Origin: Mangrovivirga cuniculi
Lineage (GTDB): Bacteria; Bacteroidota; Bacteroidia; Cytophagales; Cyclobacteriaceae
DNA length: 64,000 nt
Reading direction: 5' to 3'
NCBI RefSeq assembly: GCF_005166025.1
Contig: NZ_CP028923.1
Coordinates: 2,482,001 to 2,546,000 of the forward strand
Shown: one piece after another, positions 44,011 through 53,738 of the stretch
How the letters are laid out: each line of letters starts with the position of its first letter
Numbering within the stretch: the stretch's first letter is position 1
The notes under the pieces: model-generated
Seen by the model: the letters and a program-made list of their open reading frames with translations, nothing else
Database searches by the model: none
Told to the model about the DNA's origin: nothing
Made by a program: the position numbers and the translations under genes

Positions 44011-47000
44011 ATGCTTGAGATAAAAAATAAACTGGCCAAAATCATTAGAAAGTTCGTAGGTTTTATACTTAAGTTCTTTGCTATACTTATTGGTTTATTT
44101 TTAACCATCTCAATTTACATACAGCTCCCTCCTGTTCAAAAATTTCTTATTAACAAAGTAGAAAGCATTGCTTCAAAACAGTTGAACACTGAAGTTACCA
44201 TCGATAAAATAGGTCTTACTTTTTCACCAGGTGTTTATCTTAATGGCTTAAGGGTTAAGGATCAACAAAATAAAAAGCTACTCGAATTATCTGAATTAAA
44301 AGCAAGTATTAATTTATCCTCATTGTTAAATAAAAACATAAGAGCCAGTAATATTGAGGTACACGACCTTCATTTTAATGTATATCTAATTGATAGTACA
44401 AAGACGAATATTGATTTCATTTCTCAATCAGAAACTGACAGTACTACTGAGAAACAGACTAATACAAGTACCAGTTCCTGGGAAATTAGTGGTGCGGACA
44501 GGGTTATTTTGTCTAACATCAGCGGCAGCTATGAAATGACAGGCATGCAGTTTGATCTTGATCTGAACGAAATCAATATTGGAAATACAGATCTTCGGTT
44601 GGATAGCATGCATTTTGACGTTGAAAAGTTTTTAATTGATGGATTAGATTATAAAATGAGATCTGCTTTTGCCTATACTGATTCCGATACTACCTCTTCT
44701 TCTTCAGTTTTACCCTCATTCAAGGTTAAAGATTTTCAGTTAAAGGATATAACTTATAACTGGGAAGACACCTCTTTAAGGCAGGATTACCTGGTTCAAA
44801 TTGATTTATTTGATGCTGAAAAAGCCCAGGTCTTATTAACAAATAATATTCTAACTGCAAATTCGATCGAATTACAGATGGGTAAATCAGATTTGAAATT
44901 ATTGCCAACTGTAGGTTCATCAGAAGAAGACAGTGTTGCAACTGAAAATGATACCGATGAAATTCCCTTTGCCTTTGGGTTTTCAATTGATATTGGTAAA
45001 CTGGATATTAAAATACCCGATTTGATTTTGCAGATGCAGGAAGAAGTTACTGATAGTTTAAAGTTTAATCCCGAATATTTTCACTTTAAAGACTGGTCAC
45101 TGTCAGTGGACAACCCGGTTGTCATAAACGATACTGTAGCAATACTTTCAGGCAGCGAGATCTCAGGTACAATTAATAAAAACGGAATATTAAAACAAGC
45201 TAAAATTGACGTTAAAGCCGATGAGGATATAGTAAACTGGAGCCTCTCTCCTATCATATGGCGTAATTCTGTTTTTGAATCAAAGGGTGAGTTATCCTAT
45301 CCAAGTTTATTGCAGGAGACAATCGATTTGATTCATTTAAATTATGATGTAAGCATGGATTGGGAATTATATCCTTCAGACTTTGAGTTTTTTCTGCCAG
45401 ATTCGACTTATAATTCACTTGCTTCTACTATTAATATGACAAACCCGATATCTGGAAACCTTGGCTCTAATGGTACGGAGTTGATGTTTGATATTGATAC
45501 TTTTATGGTTAAATATCAAACAGCATATGTTTCAGCCGGAGGAGTTTTCTATAAAGAGATAAATTCCAGAAAAGAGTCTGATGTTAATCTAAAAATCTTT
45601 CTGCCGGAATCGATGGCGAAAAACTACTTTAATTTGAGTCCTCAAATCAGGAACTTGCTTTCAGATCTGACAGTTAATGCAGGATTAAGGTCCGTTGCAG
45701 GGCATTTAAGTCTTGATTTATCCGTAGATTCAAAATATGCCGGACTAACAGGTGAAGGATATTATGAGTATTTCGAGCATAGGAAAGATTCTGCTAACTT
45801 TATCCTGCAAGACTTATATGTAGACTTGACCAGGCTTGATACGATATACCCATATGTTAAAGATGCAAGAGCTTCAGTTTACTGGACTTCCTTAAAAGAA
45901 AACGATATTTATAAAGGAGATTTTAAATTAAAGGATTTTAAATACAACACATGTCAATCTGATTCATTATTTGCCGAACTTTTTCCAAGTAAGGATTTTA
46001 AAGATCTGAATTGGCATTTTTCTGCCGATTTTAGTGATTGCGGTTCTATTTATGGAAGAGGAAAAACTAATAGTGAGTTTTCTGATATCCATATAGATTC
46101 ATTACAATTTATACAGTTATATGTTGGAGCATTTGCTGAAAAACTACCGCTGATTCTTTACGGTAATTTTAATGGTGACTTTTCATCAGATCCTTATTTA
46201 AAATGGGATATTGGATTTGATAATTTCAGAGTCAGCCAGAAAGATTCCTTAGTAATTTATGATTACGGAGATTGGACCTCAAATGGAGTTATTTCGGATA
46301 CCTCACATAATATTGTTTTAAAAAGTGACTTTTTAGCTATCAACTCTGAAAGTGATAAAGGGTTCGATTACTGGAATCAATATTTTCTGAGTACAAGAGC
46401 ATTATCTGACAGTATATTTGAAGATAATAATTTAAGTACAAGAATTTCCGGGACTAACATAAGTGCACTCATACATCCATTTTATCCAGCAATTGAAAGT
46501 CTGGATAGTTTTAATGTTCATGTGGAGGTTAGACATGATTCCTTAAAGGAGTTAGATGCCTATATTCCTTCTGTGGTTACTACCAGTTGGGAAATAGATA
46601 GTTTAAAACTGGATCTTATCAAAAATAAGGAAGAGGGATTAGTACTTGATTTTGGATTAAAGGAATTTAGCGCTGGTGAGATATCATTAAGCAATTTGTA
46701 TATTAACTCTGACCTGGTAAATAATGAAAGAATTTTATTGTCTATCAGGCAATATGAAATAAAAGACAGTTTAAAATATAAGATTGAATCTTATATGAAT
46801 TTTAGTCAGTCTGGAGAAACCAGTATAACCCCATCAGATAATAAGTGGATACTAAATTATACCGAATTCGATCAAAATAAAGACGGTGAAATGGTGTTTT
46901 CATCTGAGGGATTTATGATCAATGATTTTGCTTTAAGTAATGGGGATCAAAGATTAGAGGCAAATAAGTCTACCGAAAGACTAAATATCACATTAAATGA

Positions 47001-49044
47001 GTTTGATATCGAAAACTTTCTCGGTTTGATTACTTACAGAGATTCACTTGATCTTCTACAGGGAAATCTTAACGGAAATGTTGGCGGTGCTATAAATTCA
47101 CAAAATCAGTTTACAGGAGATGGTGAAATAGTATTAAACGAAATGAAATTGGCAGAAATAACTGCCGGAGACCTCGATACTAAATTTGATTTTAGTGCTT
47201 CTGAAATAATCACAAATATAAATTGGTCAGACGCTGGTGAAAATACACTTAATTTAGATGCTGATATCAATAGAGAAGATTCAGATATTGATTATGAAGT
47301 AGTGCTTGAAACTCATAATTTGACAAAATATAATGATCTGCTTCCTTCCAATTATGTAAAAATAAACTCATTTGATTCTAAAACAGATATTAAAGGCCAA
47401 ATTAAATCAAGCGGTTTTGAAGTAGATGGAAGCATGGATATACAAAAAGCAGACCTTGTTGCACCTTTTACCGGAACAAAAATATTGATAGATAACGAAA
47501 AATTGATTTTTAATCAGGATGAGGTTGATTTTCAAAACTTCACTATAAAGGATGGAAACAATAATAAACTCAATATTGCAGGTAAGATAGACTTTCCGGC
47601 GGGTTATGGTAATCCGGTTGTAGATCTGGATCTGACAGCAGATGGGGTGAAATTACTAGACAATAAGCGGGAAGACTTTAAAACAATATACGGCCAGGTC
47701 TGGACTTCATTTGATCTGGAAGTTACAGGGCTTGTAAGTACACCACAGATCGATGGTGATATTAAGGTTCTAGGAAAAACGGACATTACCTACGAATTAC
47801 CAGGTGAAACACTTGAACTGATTTCTGATGAAGGGATCGTAAAGTTTGTAGATGAATCTAAGCCCAGAGATTCTGTTCAATTTGAGATAGAGGAACCAAG
47901 TGTTCTCGACTCAATTAAAGGGCAATTAGGTGCGTTTTCTGCTAATTTAAATATAAGCATTGATCCCGAGGCCAGGACAAGTCTGGTAATAGATCCCAAT
48001 TCTGGAGATAGACTAACAGTGCAGGGTGAAACAGACCTGGATTTGACTATCCAGGATGAGGAAATTCTGATTAATGGTATTTATACTGTAAATGATGGTC
48101 AGTATAATCTCAATTATTATGGACTGGTTAAAAAACAGTTCAGATTTGCTGAGGGCAGTAGGATTATATGGAAAGGTGATCCCCTTCAGGGTGAAATTCA
48201 ATTTAAAGCATACAATTCAATAAAAACGAGGAGTACGAATCTCTTTGCTAGTGGGGCAGAAACGGTTGCCGGAGGAGGAGGATTTGATGAATTGAATGAA
48301 AGAATCACTTATAGAGTGGGGATTTCGATAGATGGAAATATCGCAGAGCCTGAGATTCAATTTATTTTGGGTCTGGCTCCCGAATTAAGGGGGAATTACC
48401 CAACTATCGAACAGAAATTATCGCAATTGTCTACAGAAGAATATGAACAGGAAAGAAATAAACAAGTTTTTGCTCTATTAGTAACAGGAGGATTTATAAG
48501 TGAAAGTCCCTCACAAGGAGGAGGTAATTTTGCATCCTCTGCAGCCAGAAATTCTATAAACGGAATTCTGACTCAACAATTGAATAATTTTGGTAGTAAG
48601 TTTGTCCAGGGTGTGGATATTAATTTTGATATGAGTTCATATAACAATCCTCAATCTGGTAATACAACTACTGAATTAGATGTGAGTGTTTCTAAGAAAT
48701 TTGTTAACGAGCGTCTTGAGGTCCAGGTAGGTAGTTCAGTTGGATTAGAAGAGGGAAATGAAAGAACCACGAGTACAATCGGGGCAGCGGAATTTGTTGT
48801 TGCTTACGAATTAACCAAACAGGGCAATTTGAAAATTAAAGCTTTCAGGGAAAACCAGTTTGATATGGTCGATGGAGAGATTCAAAATACAGGACTAGCT
48901 CTGATTTTTGTAAAGGACTTTGATACTTTTGACCAGCTTTTTAAGAAGCAAAGTAAAGAAGAGGATAATGGGGAAAAAGAGAGAGAAAATACTAACCAAA
49001 ATCAAAATAAGGAAGCGGTAATTGAAGAAAATGAAAATGAATAG
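44011..49044 (+). CDS. tamB: TamB/AsmA-like translocation and assembly module protein
   Basis: A 1677-residue inner-membrane-anchored protein. A transmembrane segment (about 15-37, FVGFILKFFAILIGLFLTI) is followed by an AsmA-like start (VEKFLINKVESIASKQLNTE pattern, near 45-120), a long beta-taco region and the C-terminal DUF490/TamB domain (about 1250-1640), with markers such as LDLTIQDEEILINGIYTVND and FVQGVDINFDMSSY. It spans the periplasm and works with an Omp85 protein in outer-membrane biogenesis or lipid transport. The tail is low-complexity Glu/Asn. The partner follows at once, overlapping by 14 bases. Confidence 0.92.
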   Translation: MLEIKNKLAKIIRKFVGFILKFFAILIGLFLTISIYIQLPPVQKFLINKVESIASKQLNTEVTIDKIGLTFSPGVYLNGLRVKDQQNKKLLELSELKASINLSSLLNKNIRASNIEVHDLHFNVYLIDSTKTNIDFISQSETDSTTEKQTNTSTSSWEISGADRVILSNISGSYEMTGMQFDLDLNEINIGNTDLRLDSMHFDVEKFLIDGLDYKMRSAFAYTDSDTTSSSSVLPSFKVKDFQLKDITYNWEDTSLRQDYLVQIDLFDAEKAQVLLTNNILTANSIELQMGKSDLKLLPTVGSSEEDSVATENDTDEIPFAFGFSIDIGKLDIKIPDLILQMQEEVTDSLKFNPEYFHFKDWSLSVDNPVVINDTVAILSGSEISGTINKNGILKQAKIDVKADEDIVNWSLSPIIWRNSVFESKGELSYPSLLQETIDLIHLNYDVSMDWELYPSDFEFFLPDSTYNSLASTINMTNPISGNLGSNGTELMFDIDTFMVKYQTAYVSAGGVFYKEINSRKESDVNLKIFLPESMAKNYFNLSPQIRNLLSDLTVNAGLRSVAGHLSLDLSVDSKYAGLTGEGYYEYFEHRKDSANFILQDLYVDLTRLDTIYPYVKDARASVYWTSLKENDIYKGDFKLKDFKYNTCQSDSLFAELFPSKDFKDLNWHFSADFSDCGSIYGRGKTNSEFSDIHIDSLQFIQLYVGAFAEKLPLILYGNFNGDFSSDPYLKWDIGFDNFRVSQKDSLVIYDYGDWTSNGVISDTSHNIVLKSDFLAINSESDKGFDYWNQYFLSTRALSDSIFEDNNLSTRISGTNISALIHPFYPAIESLDSFNVHVEVRHDSLKELDAYIPSVVTTSWEIDSLKLDLIKNKEEGLVLDFGLKEFSAGEISLSNLYINSDLVNNERILLSIRQYEIKDSLKYKIESYMNFSQSGETSITPSDNKWILNYTEFDQNKDGEMVFSSEGFMINDFALSNGDQRLEANKSTERLNITLNEFDIENFLGLITYRDSLDLLQGNLNGNVGGAINSQNQFTGDGEIVLNEMKLAEITAGDLDTKFDFSASEIITNINWSDAGENTLNLDADINREDSDIDYEVVLETHNLTKYNDLLPSNYVKINSFDSKTDIKGQIKSSGFEVDGSMDIQKADLVAPFTGTKILIDNEKLIFNQDEVDFQNFTIKDGNNNKLNIAGKIDFPAGYGNPVVDLDLTADGVKLLDNKREDFKTIYGQVWTSFDLEVTGLVSTPQIDGDIKVLGKTDITYELPGETLELISDEGIVKFVDESKPRDSVQFEIEEPSVLDSIKGQLGAFSANLNISIDPEARTSLVIDPNSGDRLTVQGETDLDLTIQDEEILINGIYTVNDGQYNLNYYGLVKKQFRFAEGSRIIWKGDPLQGEIQFKAYNSIKTRSTNLFASGAETVAGGGGFDELNERITYRVGISIDGNIAEPEIQFILGLAPELRGNYPTIEQKLSQLSTEEYEQERNKQVFALLVTGGFISESPSQGGGNFASSAARNSINGILTQQLNNFGSKFVQGVDINFDMSSYNNPQSGNTTTELDVSVSKKFVNERLEVQVGSSVGLEEGNERTTSTIGAAEFVVAYELTKQGNLKIKAFRENQFDMVDGEIQNTGLALIFVKDFDTFDQLFKKQSKEEDNGEKERENTNQNQNKEAVIEENENE

Positions 49045-51343
49045 AAAGAAACTATTATATGTTTTCATATCAATTTTTTGGTGTATTACCGGATGCACTG
49101 GGATGAAATATGTACCAGATGATGATAGGTTGATTACTGAAGTAGATGTAGACTACATTGATAAGAGCAAGCTTTATAATAGTCAGACAGTTAAACAAAC
49201 AGTTCATTCTTTAATTGAGCCTAAACCTAATAACAAATTTTTATGGATGCGTACAGGGGTCGTTATCAATGGACTCACTCCCGATAAAGAAAAGGGCGTT
49301 TTCTATTTTATCGGGAATCAGATAGGTGGTCCTCCTGCCCTGCTTTCTAATCTTAAACAGGATGAATTAATTCGGGTCATCAATAATCGTCTTTTCCACC
49401 TGGGATACTTCAATGCAGAAACCATAGTTGAAATTGATACCAGCAAGGCAAAAAAGGCCGAAGTGAAGTTTTTAATTGAAACCGGTAAACCATACTTTAT
49501 TGATACCCTGGTGAGTGAAATAACTTCGCAAACTGATACCCTTAATAAGATCTTTGAAAGTTCTCTAAAGGAAACAAAGATTGATTCAGGTACTTATTAC
49601 CAACTTGAGAGGCTTGAAAGGGCAAGACGATATATAGCAGATTATGTTAATAACAGGGGATATTATTATTTTAGTGAGGAAGATATTGAGTTTTATGCAG
49701 ATTCAACAAAGCTCGATTCATTAAACGGAGTCAAATTATCACTTAATTTAAAGCCTAATCGAAAAAAAAGAACTCTAACTTACTACACCCTGGATTCGGT
49801 AGTAGTGAGAGAGGATCTTCCTTTGGAGTTAGAAGATACTATTAATATAAAGAAAGATAGTATTGAAGATGGCATTTATCTGGCTGAGAGAAAAGAAGTC
49901 CCACGCTATAAACCTAAACACATTAGTAAAGGTATCTTCTTTACTCCGGGTAAGGCCTATGAAAAGATTGAAAGACAGAAAACATATCGATACTTAACTG
50001 GTATGGGAGCATTCAACTATGTTGATATTCAACTTCAGCCTATTACAAATGAAAATAAACTTAGACCAGTTATAGGCTTATATAGCCTTCCTAAAATGTC
50101 TTTTTCTGCGGAGATCGGTGTAAATGCAAAAAGTAATAATTTTGTTGGCCCGGGTGTAAAACTCACATGGTTGAATAGAAATTTTCTGCATGGATCAGAG
50201 CAATTAACAGTTTCCTTAAATGGTAACATCGAACGGCAGTTTGGAGGTCCTCGCGAGCAAAGACAAAATAGCTTGTCCTATGAATTTGGTATTGAAACGA
50301 GGCTCAGAGTACCAAGGATCTGGCCTCCTTTTATAAAAATTAACATCACAGATTATATTTCTTACACAGAATTTTCTATTCAAGCCAATCAATTTAAGCG
50401 TGCCGGATTATATGGTTTACGAACGATGAAGATTACCGAAGGATATACCTGGAAAGGATCACAAACAGAAGATTTTTATTTCTATCCTTTCGAGGTGAAT
50501 TATTCTGCTTTATTTGATCAGAGTAGTGATTTTGAAGATTTTCTCGAAGAGAATCCCTTTGTCAGGCAAACGTTTTCTCAGCAATTTATTTTAGGCTTAA
50601 ATTTGGGTTATTCTAATAATCAGTTGGAAGAAAGACTGGATAGAGAAAGATTTTATTATTCCGCAGACTTTCAAAGTGCGGGAAATCTGGTTTCTTTATT
50701 TGATAGTAATAAAGATGAAACAGGTGATGAATTTCTGGCTGTTCCCTATGCACAGTTTTTGAAGCTAACACAGGAATACAGAAAGTATTTTTCTGTTGGA
50801 CCTTCAGGGAATGATATTGCTACGAGAGTTTTAGTGGGGGTAGGATTTCCATATGGAAATAGTCTTAGTTTACCTTATATCAGACAATATTTTATTGGAG
50901 GGCCGAACAGTTTAAGAGGATTCAGGGCTCGAACAGTTGGTCCGGGAACCTATTTAAATGAATCCGAACAGCTCATTTATGTAGACCAGACGGGAGATAT
51001 TCGATTTGAAATAAATGCAGAATACCGTAAAAAGCTTAATCAATATTTTGAGACTGCATTTTTTATCGACGCAGGAAATATTTGGCTTTTTAATGATGAT
51101 CCTGACCGACCAGGTGCTAGTTTCGAATTTAAAGATTTCTATAAGGAACTTGCTGTATCAACAGGTGTTGGGTTACGAATAGATGTGTCAGTAATAGTCA
51201 TACGATTCGACCTGGGTTTTCCAATAAGAAAGCCTTTACCCGAAACAGGATTTGAATGGGTTTTTAGTGATATAAATCCATTTGATAGTGATTGGAGAAG
51301 TAATAACCTGATATTGAACTTTTCAATCGGTTACCCATTCTAA
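49031..51343 (+). CDS. Omp85-family outer-membrane assembly lipoprotein (TamA-like)
   Basis: A 770-residue protein starting at ATG 49031 (an ATG at 49037 is also possible; the earlier frame start is TTG). A lipobox (CITGCTG) shows it is a lipoprotein, a feature of the Bacteroidota TamL type. POTRA-like domains span about 25-330 (VKFLIETGKPYFIDTLV). The Omp85 barrel follows, with the motif IRQYFIGGPNSLRGFRART (about residues 620-640), whose RGF is the family's signature. It inserts or folds outer-membrane proteins together with TamB. Overlap with tamB shows one operon; it converges on the agmatinase gene with only four bases between stops. Confidence 0.92.
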   Translation: MKMNRKKLLYVFISIFWCITGCTGMKYVPDDDRLITEVDVDYIDKSKLYNSQTVKQTVHSLIEPKPNNKFLWMRTGVVINGLTPDKEKGVFYFIGNQIGGPPALLSNLKQDELIRVINNRLFHLGYFNAETIVEIDTSKAKKAEVKFLIETGKPYFIDTLVSEITSQTDTLNKIFESSLKETKIDSGTYYQLERLERARRYIADYVNNRGYYYFSEEDIEFYADSTKLDSLNGVKLSLNLKPNRKKRTLTYYTLDSVVVREDLPLELEDTINIKKDSIEDGIYLAERKEVPRYKPKHISKGIFFTPGKAYEKIERQKTYRYLTGMGAFNYVDIQLQPITNENKLRPVIGLYSLPKMSFSAEIGVNAKSNNFVGPGVKLTWLNRNFLHGSEQLTVSLNGNIERQFGGPREQRQNSLSYEFGIETRLRVPRIWPPFIKINITDYISYTEFSIQANQFKRAGLYGLRTMKITEGYTWKGSQTEDFYFYPFEVNYSALFDQSSDFEDFLEENPFVRQTFSQQFILGLNLGYSNNQLEERLDRERFYYSADFQSAGNLVSLFDSNKDETGDEFLAVPYAQFLKLTQEYRKYFSVGPSGNDIATRVLVGVGFPYGNSLSLPYIRQYFIGGPNSLRGFRARTVGPGTYLNESEQLIYVDQTGDIRFEINAEYRKKLNQYFETAFFIDAGNIWLFNDDPDRPGASFEFKDFYKELAVSTGVGLRIDVSVIVIRFDLGFPIRKPLPETGFEWVFSDINPFDSDWRSNNLILNFSIGYPF

Positions 51344-51347
51344 AAAT

Positions 51348-52403
51348 TTATATTCCGTTTGATTCTGCTGTAAGATTCGATAACCTGTATAACAGCCTTG
51401 CTGCAACGTTGCCATCCCATTCGTTGCCTTCACCGGCTGCTTCAGAAAGATCGAAACCAATTATTTGTTTATTTTGTCTAATTATTTCTACCAGAAGATA
51501 ATTAGCTTCTTCAAATTTTAATCCACCAGGAACCGGGGTGCCGGTATTTGGGCATAGATCGGGATTCAAGCCATCAATGTCAAAGCTGATATAAATCTTT
51601 TCAGGTAGACCGGAAACAATCTCCTTGCAGATTTCAGCAAAATTTTTGCCATTCATCATCTGGTCTTTTATTTCATGGTCAAAATATGTTTGACATCTTT
51701 CACCCAGAGAATTAGCAAATTCTACTTCTTCATCGCAATAATCCCGAATACCTACTTGTGTTATTTTGGAAACAGATGGGATATACTTCATTACATTGTA
51801 AAATATTGAAGCATGAGAAAGATTAAATCCTTCATATGCTTTTCTGAAATCCATATGGGCATCTATTTGTAGTATTCCAAAATCAGAATGTTTTTCAGAT
51901 AATGCTTCAAGGTAACCAAGTGGAACAGAATGCTCCCCACCTACAACTCCTACGATCTTATTTTCACCTAAAAATTTTTTTGTTTGTTCATAGACCCATT
52001 TTCTTAATGAATCACTAGCATCGTTGATCATAGATAAAACATCAGCCTGAATAGGGTTTTCTTCAATTTTACCTCCGGCTTCAAGAAAATCAATGTAGCT
52101 TTTGGCTGCATCTCTCAGGTGTTCACTCTGATGAAGCCAATGCTCATTAGACGGCACCATATAGATTCCCTTTTTCCAGGCGTCTTTAACATAAGGATCA
52201 AAGAGGTCCAGTTGGGTCGAAGCTTCCAGAATGTTACTCGGTCCGGTTGATGTGCCGGCTGAATATGAGACAGTTACATCCCAGGGGACAGAAAGTAATA
52301 TTATATTTGAGTTTTCCTCATCAAATGGTAATCCTATAAAATGACCGTTTTTTAAACCAACCCCATTCGGATCAAAATTTTCTATCAGATTTTTTATACT
52401 CAT
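51348..52403 (-). CDS. speB: Agmatinase/arginase-family ureohydrolase
   Basis: A 351-residue dinuclear manganese hydrolase. Metal ligands: His in VGGEHSVPLG, Asp-x-His-x-Asp in LQIDAHMDFR, and Asp-x-Asp in SFDIDGLNPDLCPNTG, followed by PVPGG. The family includes agmatinase, arginase and formiminoglutamase. The divergent pair of carboxyspermidine genes 75 bases away argues for agmatinase, which gives putrescine from agmatine and thus supplies that pathway. No hut or arginine catabolic genes are near. An N-terminal extension of about 50 residues before SVPWDVTVSYSAG is normal for this subgroup. Confidence 0.85.
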   Translation of the reverse strand: MSIKNLIENFDPNGVGLKNGHFIGLPFDEENSNIILLSVPWDVTVSYSAGTSTGPSNILEASTQLDLFDPYVKDAWKKGIYMVPSNEHWLHQSEHLRDAAKSYIDFLEAGGKIEENPIQADVLSMINDASDSLRKWVYEQTKKFLGENKIVGVVGGEHSVPLGYLEALSEKHSDFGILQIDAHMDFRKAYEGFNLSHASIFYNVMKYIPSVSKITQVGIRDYCDEEVEFANSLGERCQTYFDHEIKDQMMNGKNFAEICKEIVSGLPEKIYISFDIDGLNPDLCPNTGTPVPGGLKFEEANYLLVEIIRQNKQIIGFDLSEAAGEGNEWDGNVAARLLYRLSNLTAESNGI

Positions 52404-52478
52404 TTTAAAATTATAAGTTTTACAGGCAATTTTAATTTATTAATATTGAAGCGAAAATCTAAATAATCACTTTATTAA

Positions 52479-53672
52479 ATGGCTAAAGTACTTATTATTG
52501 GTGCCGGCGGAGTTGGAAGAGTTGTTGTACAGAAATGTGCATCTCTTCCTGATGTATTTTCTGAAATATTACTCGCCAGCAGAACAAAATCAAAATGTGA
52601 TGTTATTGCAGAAGAAGTTGGTCAGGGCCGGGTAAAAACAGCTCAACTCGATGCTGATAATGTTAGCGAAACTGTCGCATTGATCAATGAATTTAAACCT
52701 TTTATGGTGATCAATGTAGCCCTTCCTTACCAGGATCTTGCTATTATGGATGCATGTCTTGAAACGGGCGTTCATTACCTTGATACTGCAAACTACGAGC
52801 CTAAAGACGAAGCTAAGTTCGAATATAAATGGCAATGGGCATATCAGGATAGATTTAAGGAAAAAGGATTGATGGCTGTACTGGGATGTGGATTTGATCC
52901 CGGAGTGACTAGTATTTTTACTGCTCGAGCAGCAAAACATCACTTTGATGAGATCCAGTATCTTGATATAGTCGATTGTAATGCCGGTGACCATGGTAAA
53001 GCTTTCGCAACCAACTTCAATCCTGAAATAAATATTCGTGAGATCACTCAAAAAGGTAAATACTATGAGGATGGTAAATGGATCGAAACTGAACCTCATG
53101 AAATTCATAAGGATCTGAACTATCCGAATATAGGTCCAAAGCGATCATACCTAATCTATCATGAAGAGTTAGAGTCACTGGTTAAAAACTTCCCTTCTAT
53201 CAAGCGAGCTAGATTCTGGATGACATTTGGAGAAGAATACCTTACTCACCTTCGAGTGATTCAAAATATAGGAATGGCCAGGATCGATCCTGTTAAGTTT
53301 AAAGGTGTAGATATAGTTCCTTTAGAATTTTTAAAGGCTGTTTTACCAGATCCGGGTGAACTTGGTGAAAACTATTCAGGAGAAACCTCCATTGGATGCC
53401 GTATAAGAGGTATTAAAGATGGTAAGGAACAGACATATTATATCTGGAACAATTGTAAGCATGAAGAAGCTTACAAAGAAACAGGTGCTCAGGGGGTTTC
53501 TTATACTACAGGAGTTCCTGCTATGATCGGGGCAAAAATGATGATCGAAGGAAAGTGGAATGGTGAAGGAGTTTTCAATGTGGAAGAATTCGATCCGGAT
53601 CCATTTTTAAATGATCTTGAAAAATTCGGTTTGCCCTGGCATGAAAAAGTAAATGCTGAAATTGAATTATAG
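52479..53672 (+). CDS. Carboxynorspermidine/carboxyspermidine dehydrogenase
   Basis: A 397-residue saccharopine-dehydrogenase-like enzyme with a Rossmann loop at the start (VLIIGAGGVGRVVVQKC) and the family features GCGFDPGVTSIFTARAAK (about 135-155) and GVPAMIGAKMMIEG (about 344-357). It condenses putrescine or diaminopropane with aspartate semialdehyde using NADPH to give carboxyspermidine or carboxynorspermidine. The decarboxylase gene follows. With the agmatinase this gives a route to spermidine that does not need S-adenosylmethionine decarboxylase. A terminator-like hairpin separates it from nspC. Confidence 0.93.
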   Translation: MAKVLIIGAGGVGRVVVQKCASLPDVFSEILLASRTKSKCDVIAEEVGQGRVKTAQLDADNVSETVALINEFKPFMVINVALPYQDLAIMDACLETGVHYLDTANYEPKDEAKFEYKWQWAYQDRFKEKGLMAVLGCGFDPGVTSIFTARAAKHHFDEIQYLDIVDCNAGDHGKAFATNFNPEINIREITQKGKYYEDGKWIETEPHEIHKDLNYPNIGPKRSYLIYHEELESLVKNFPSIKRARFWMTFGEEYLTHLRVIQNIGMARIDPVKFKGVDIVPLEFLKAVLPDPGELGENYSGETSIGCRIRGIKDGKEQTYYIWNNCKHEEAYKETGAQGVSYTTGVPAMIGAKMMIEGKWNGEGVFNVEEFDPDPFLNDLEKFGLPWHEKVNAEIEL

Positions 53673-53692
53673 AATTAACTGATGAAATATAT

Positions 53693-53722
53693 GAAAGAGG
53701 CTAATTCAGCCTCTTTCTTTCG
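53693..53722 (+). terminator. Terminator-like hairpin between the two polyamine genes
   Basis: GAAAGAGGCT (53693-53702) pairs fully with AGCCTCTTTC (53708-53717) around a five-base loop and is followed by TTTCGTT. It lies 20 bases past the dehydrogenase stop and 21 bases before the nspC ATG. The T tail is imperfect, so it may be a leaky terminator or attenuator. Confidence 0.6.
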
Positions 53723-53738
53723 TTATAACCAAATATTG

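Noticed and set aside
53682-53738. Longer start of the carboxyspermidine decarboxylase gene
   Set aside because: The extra part consists of the terminator-like hairpin; ATG 53739 fits the family start.
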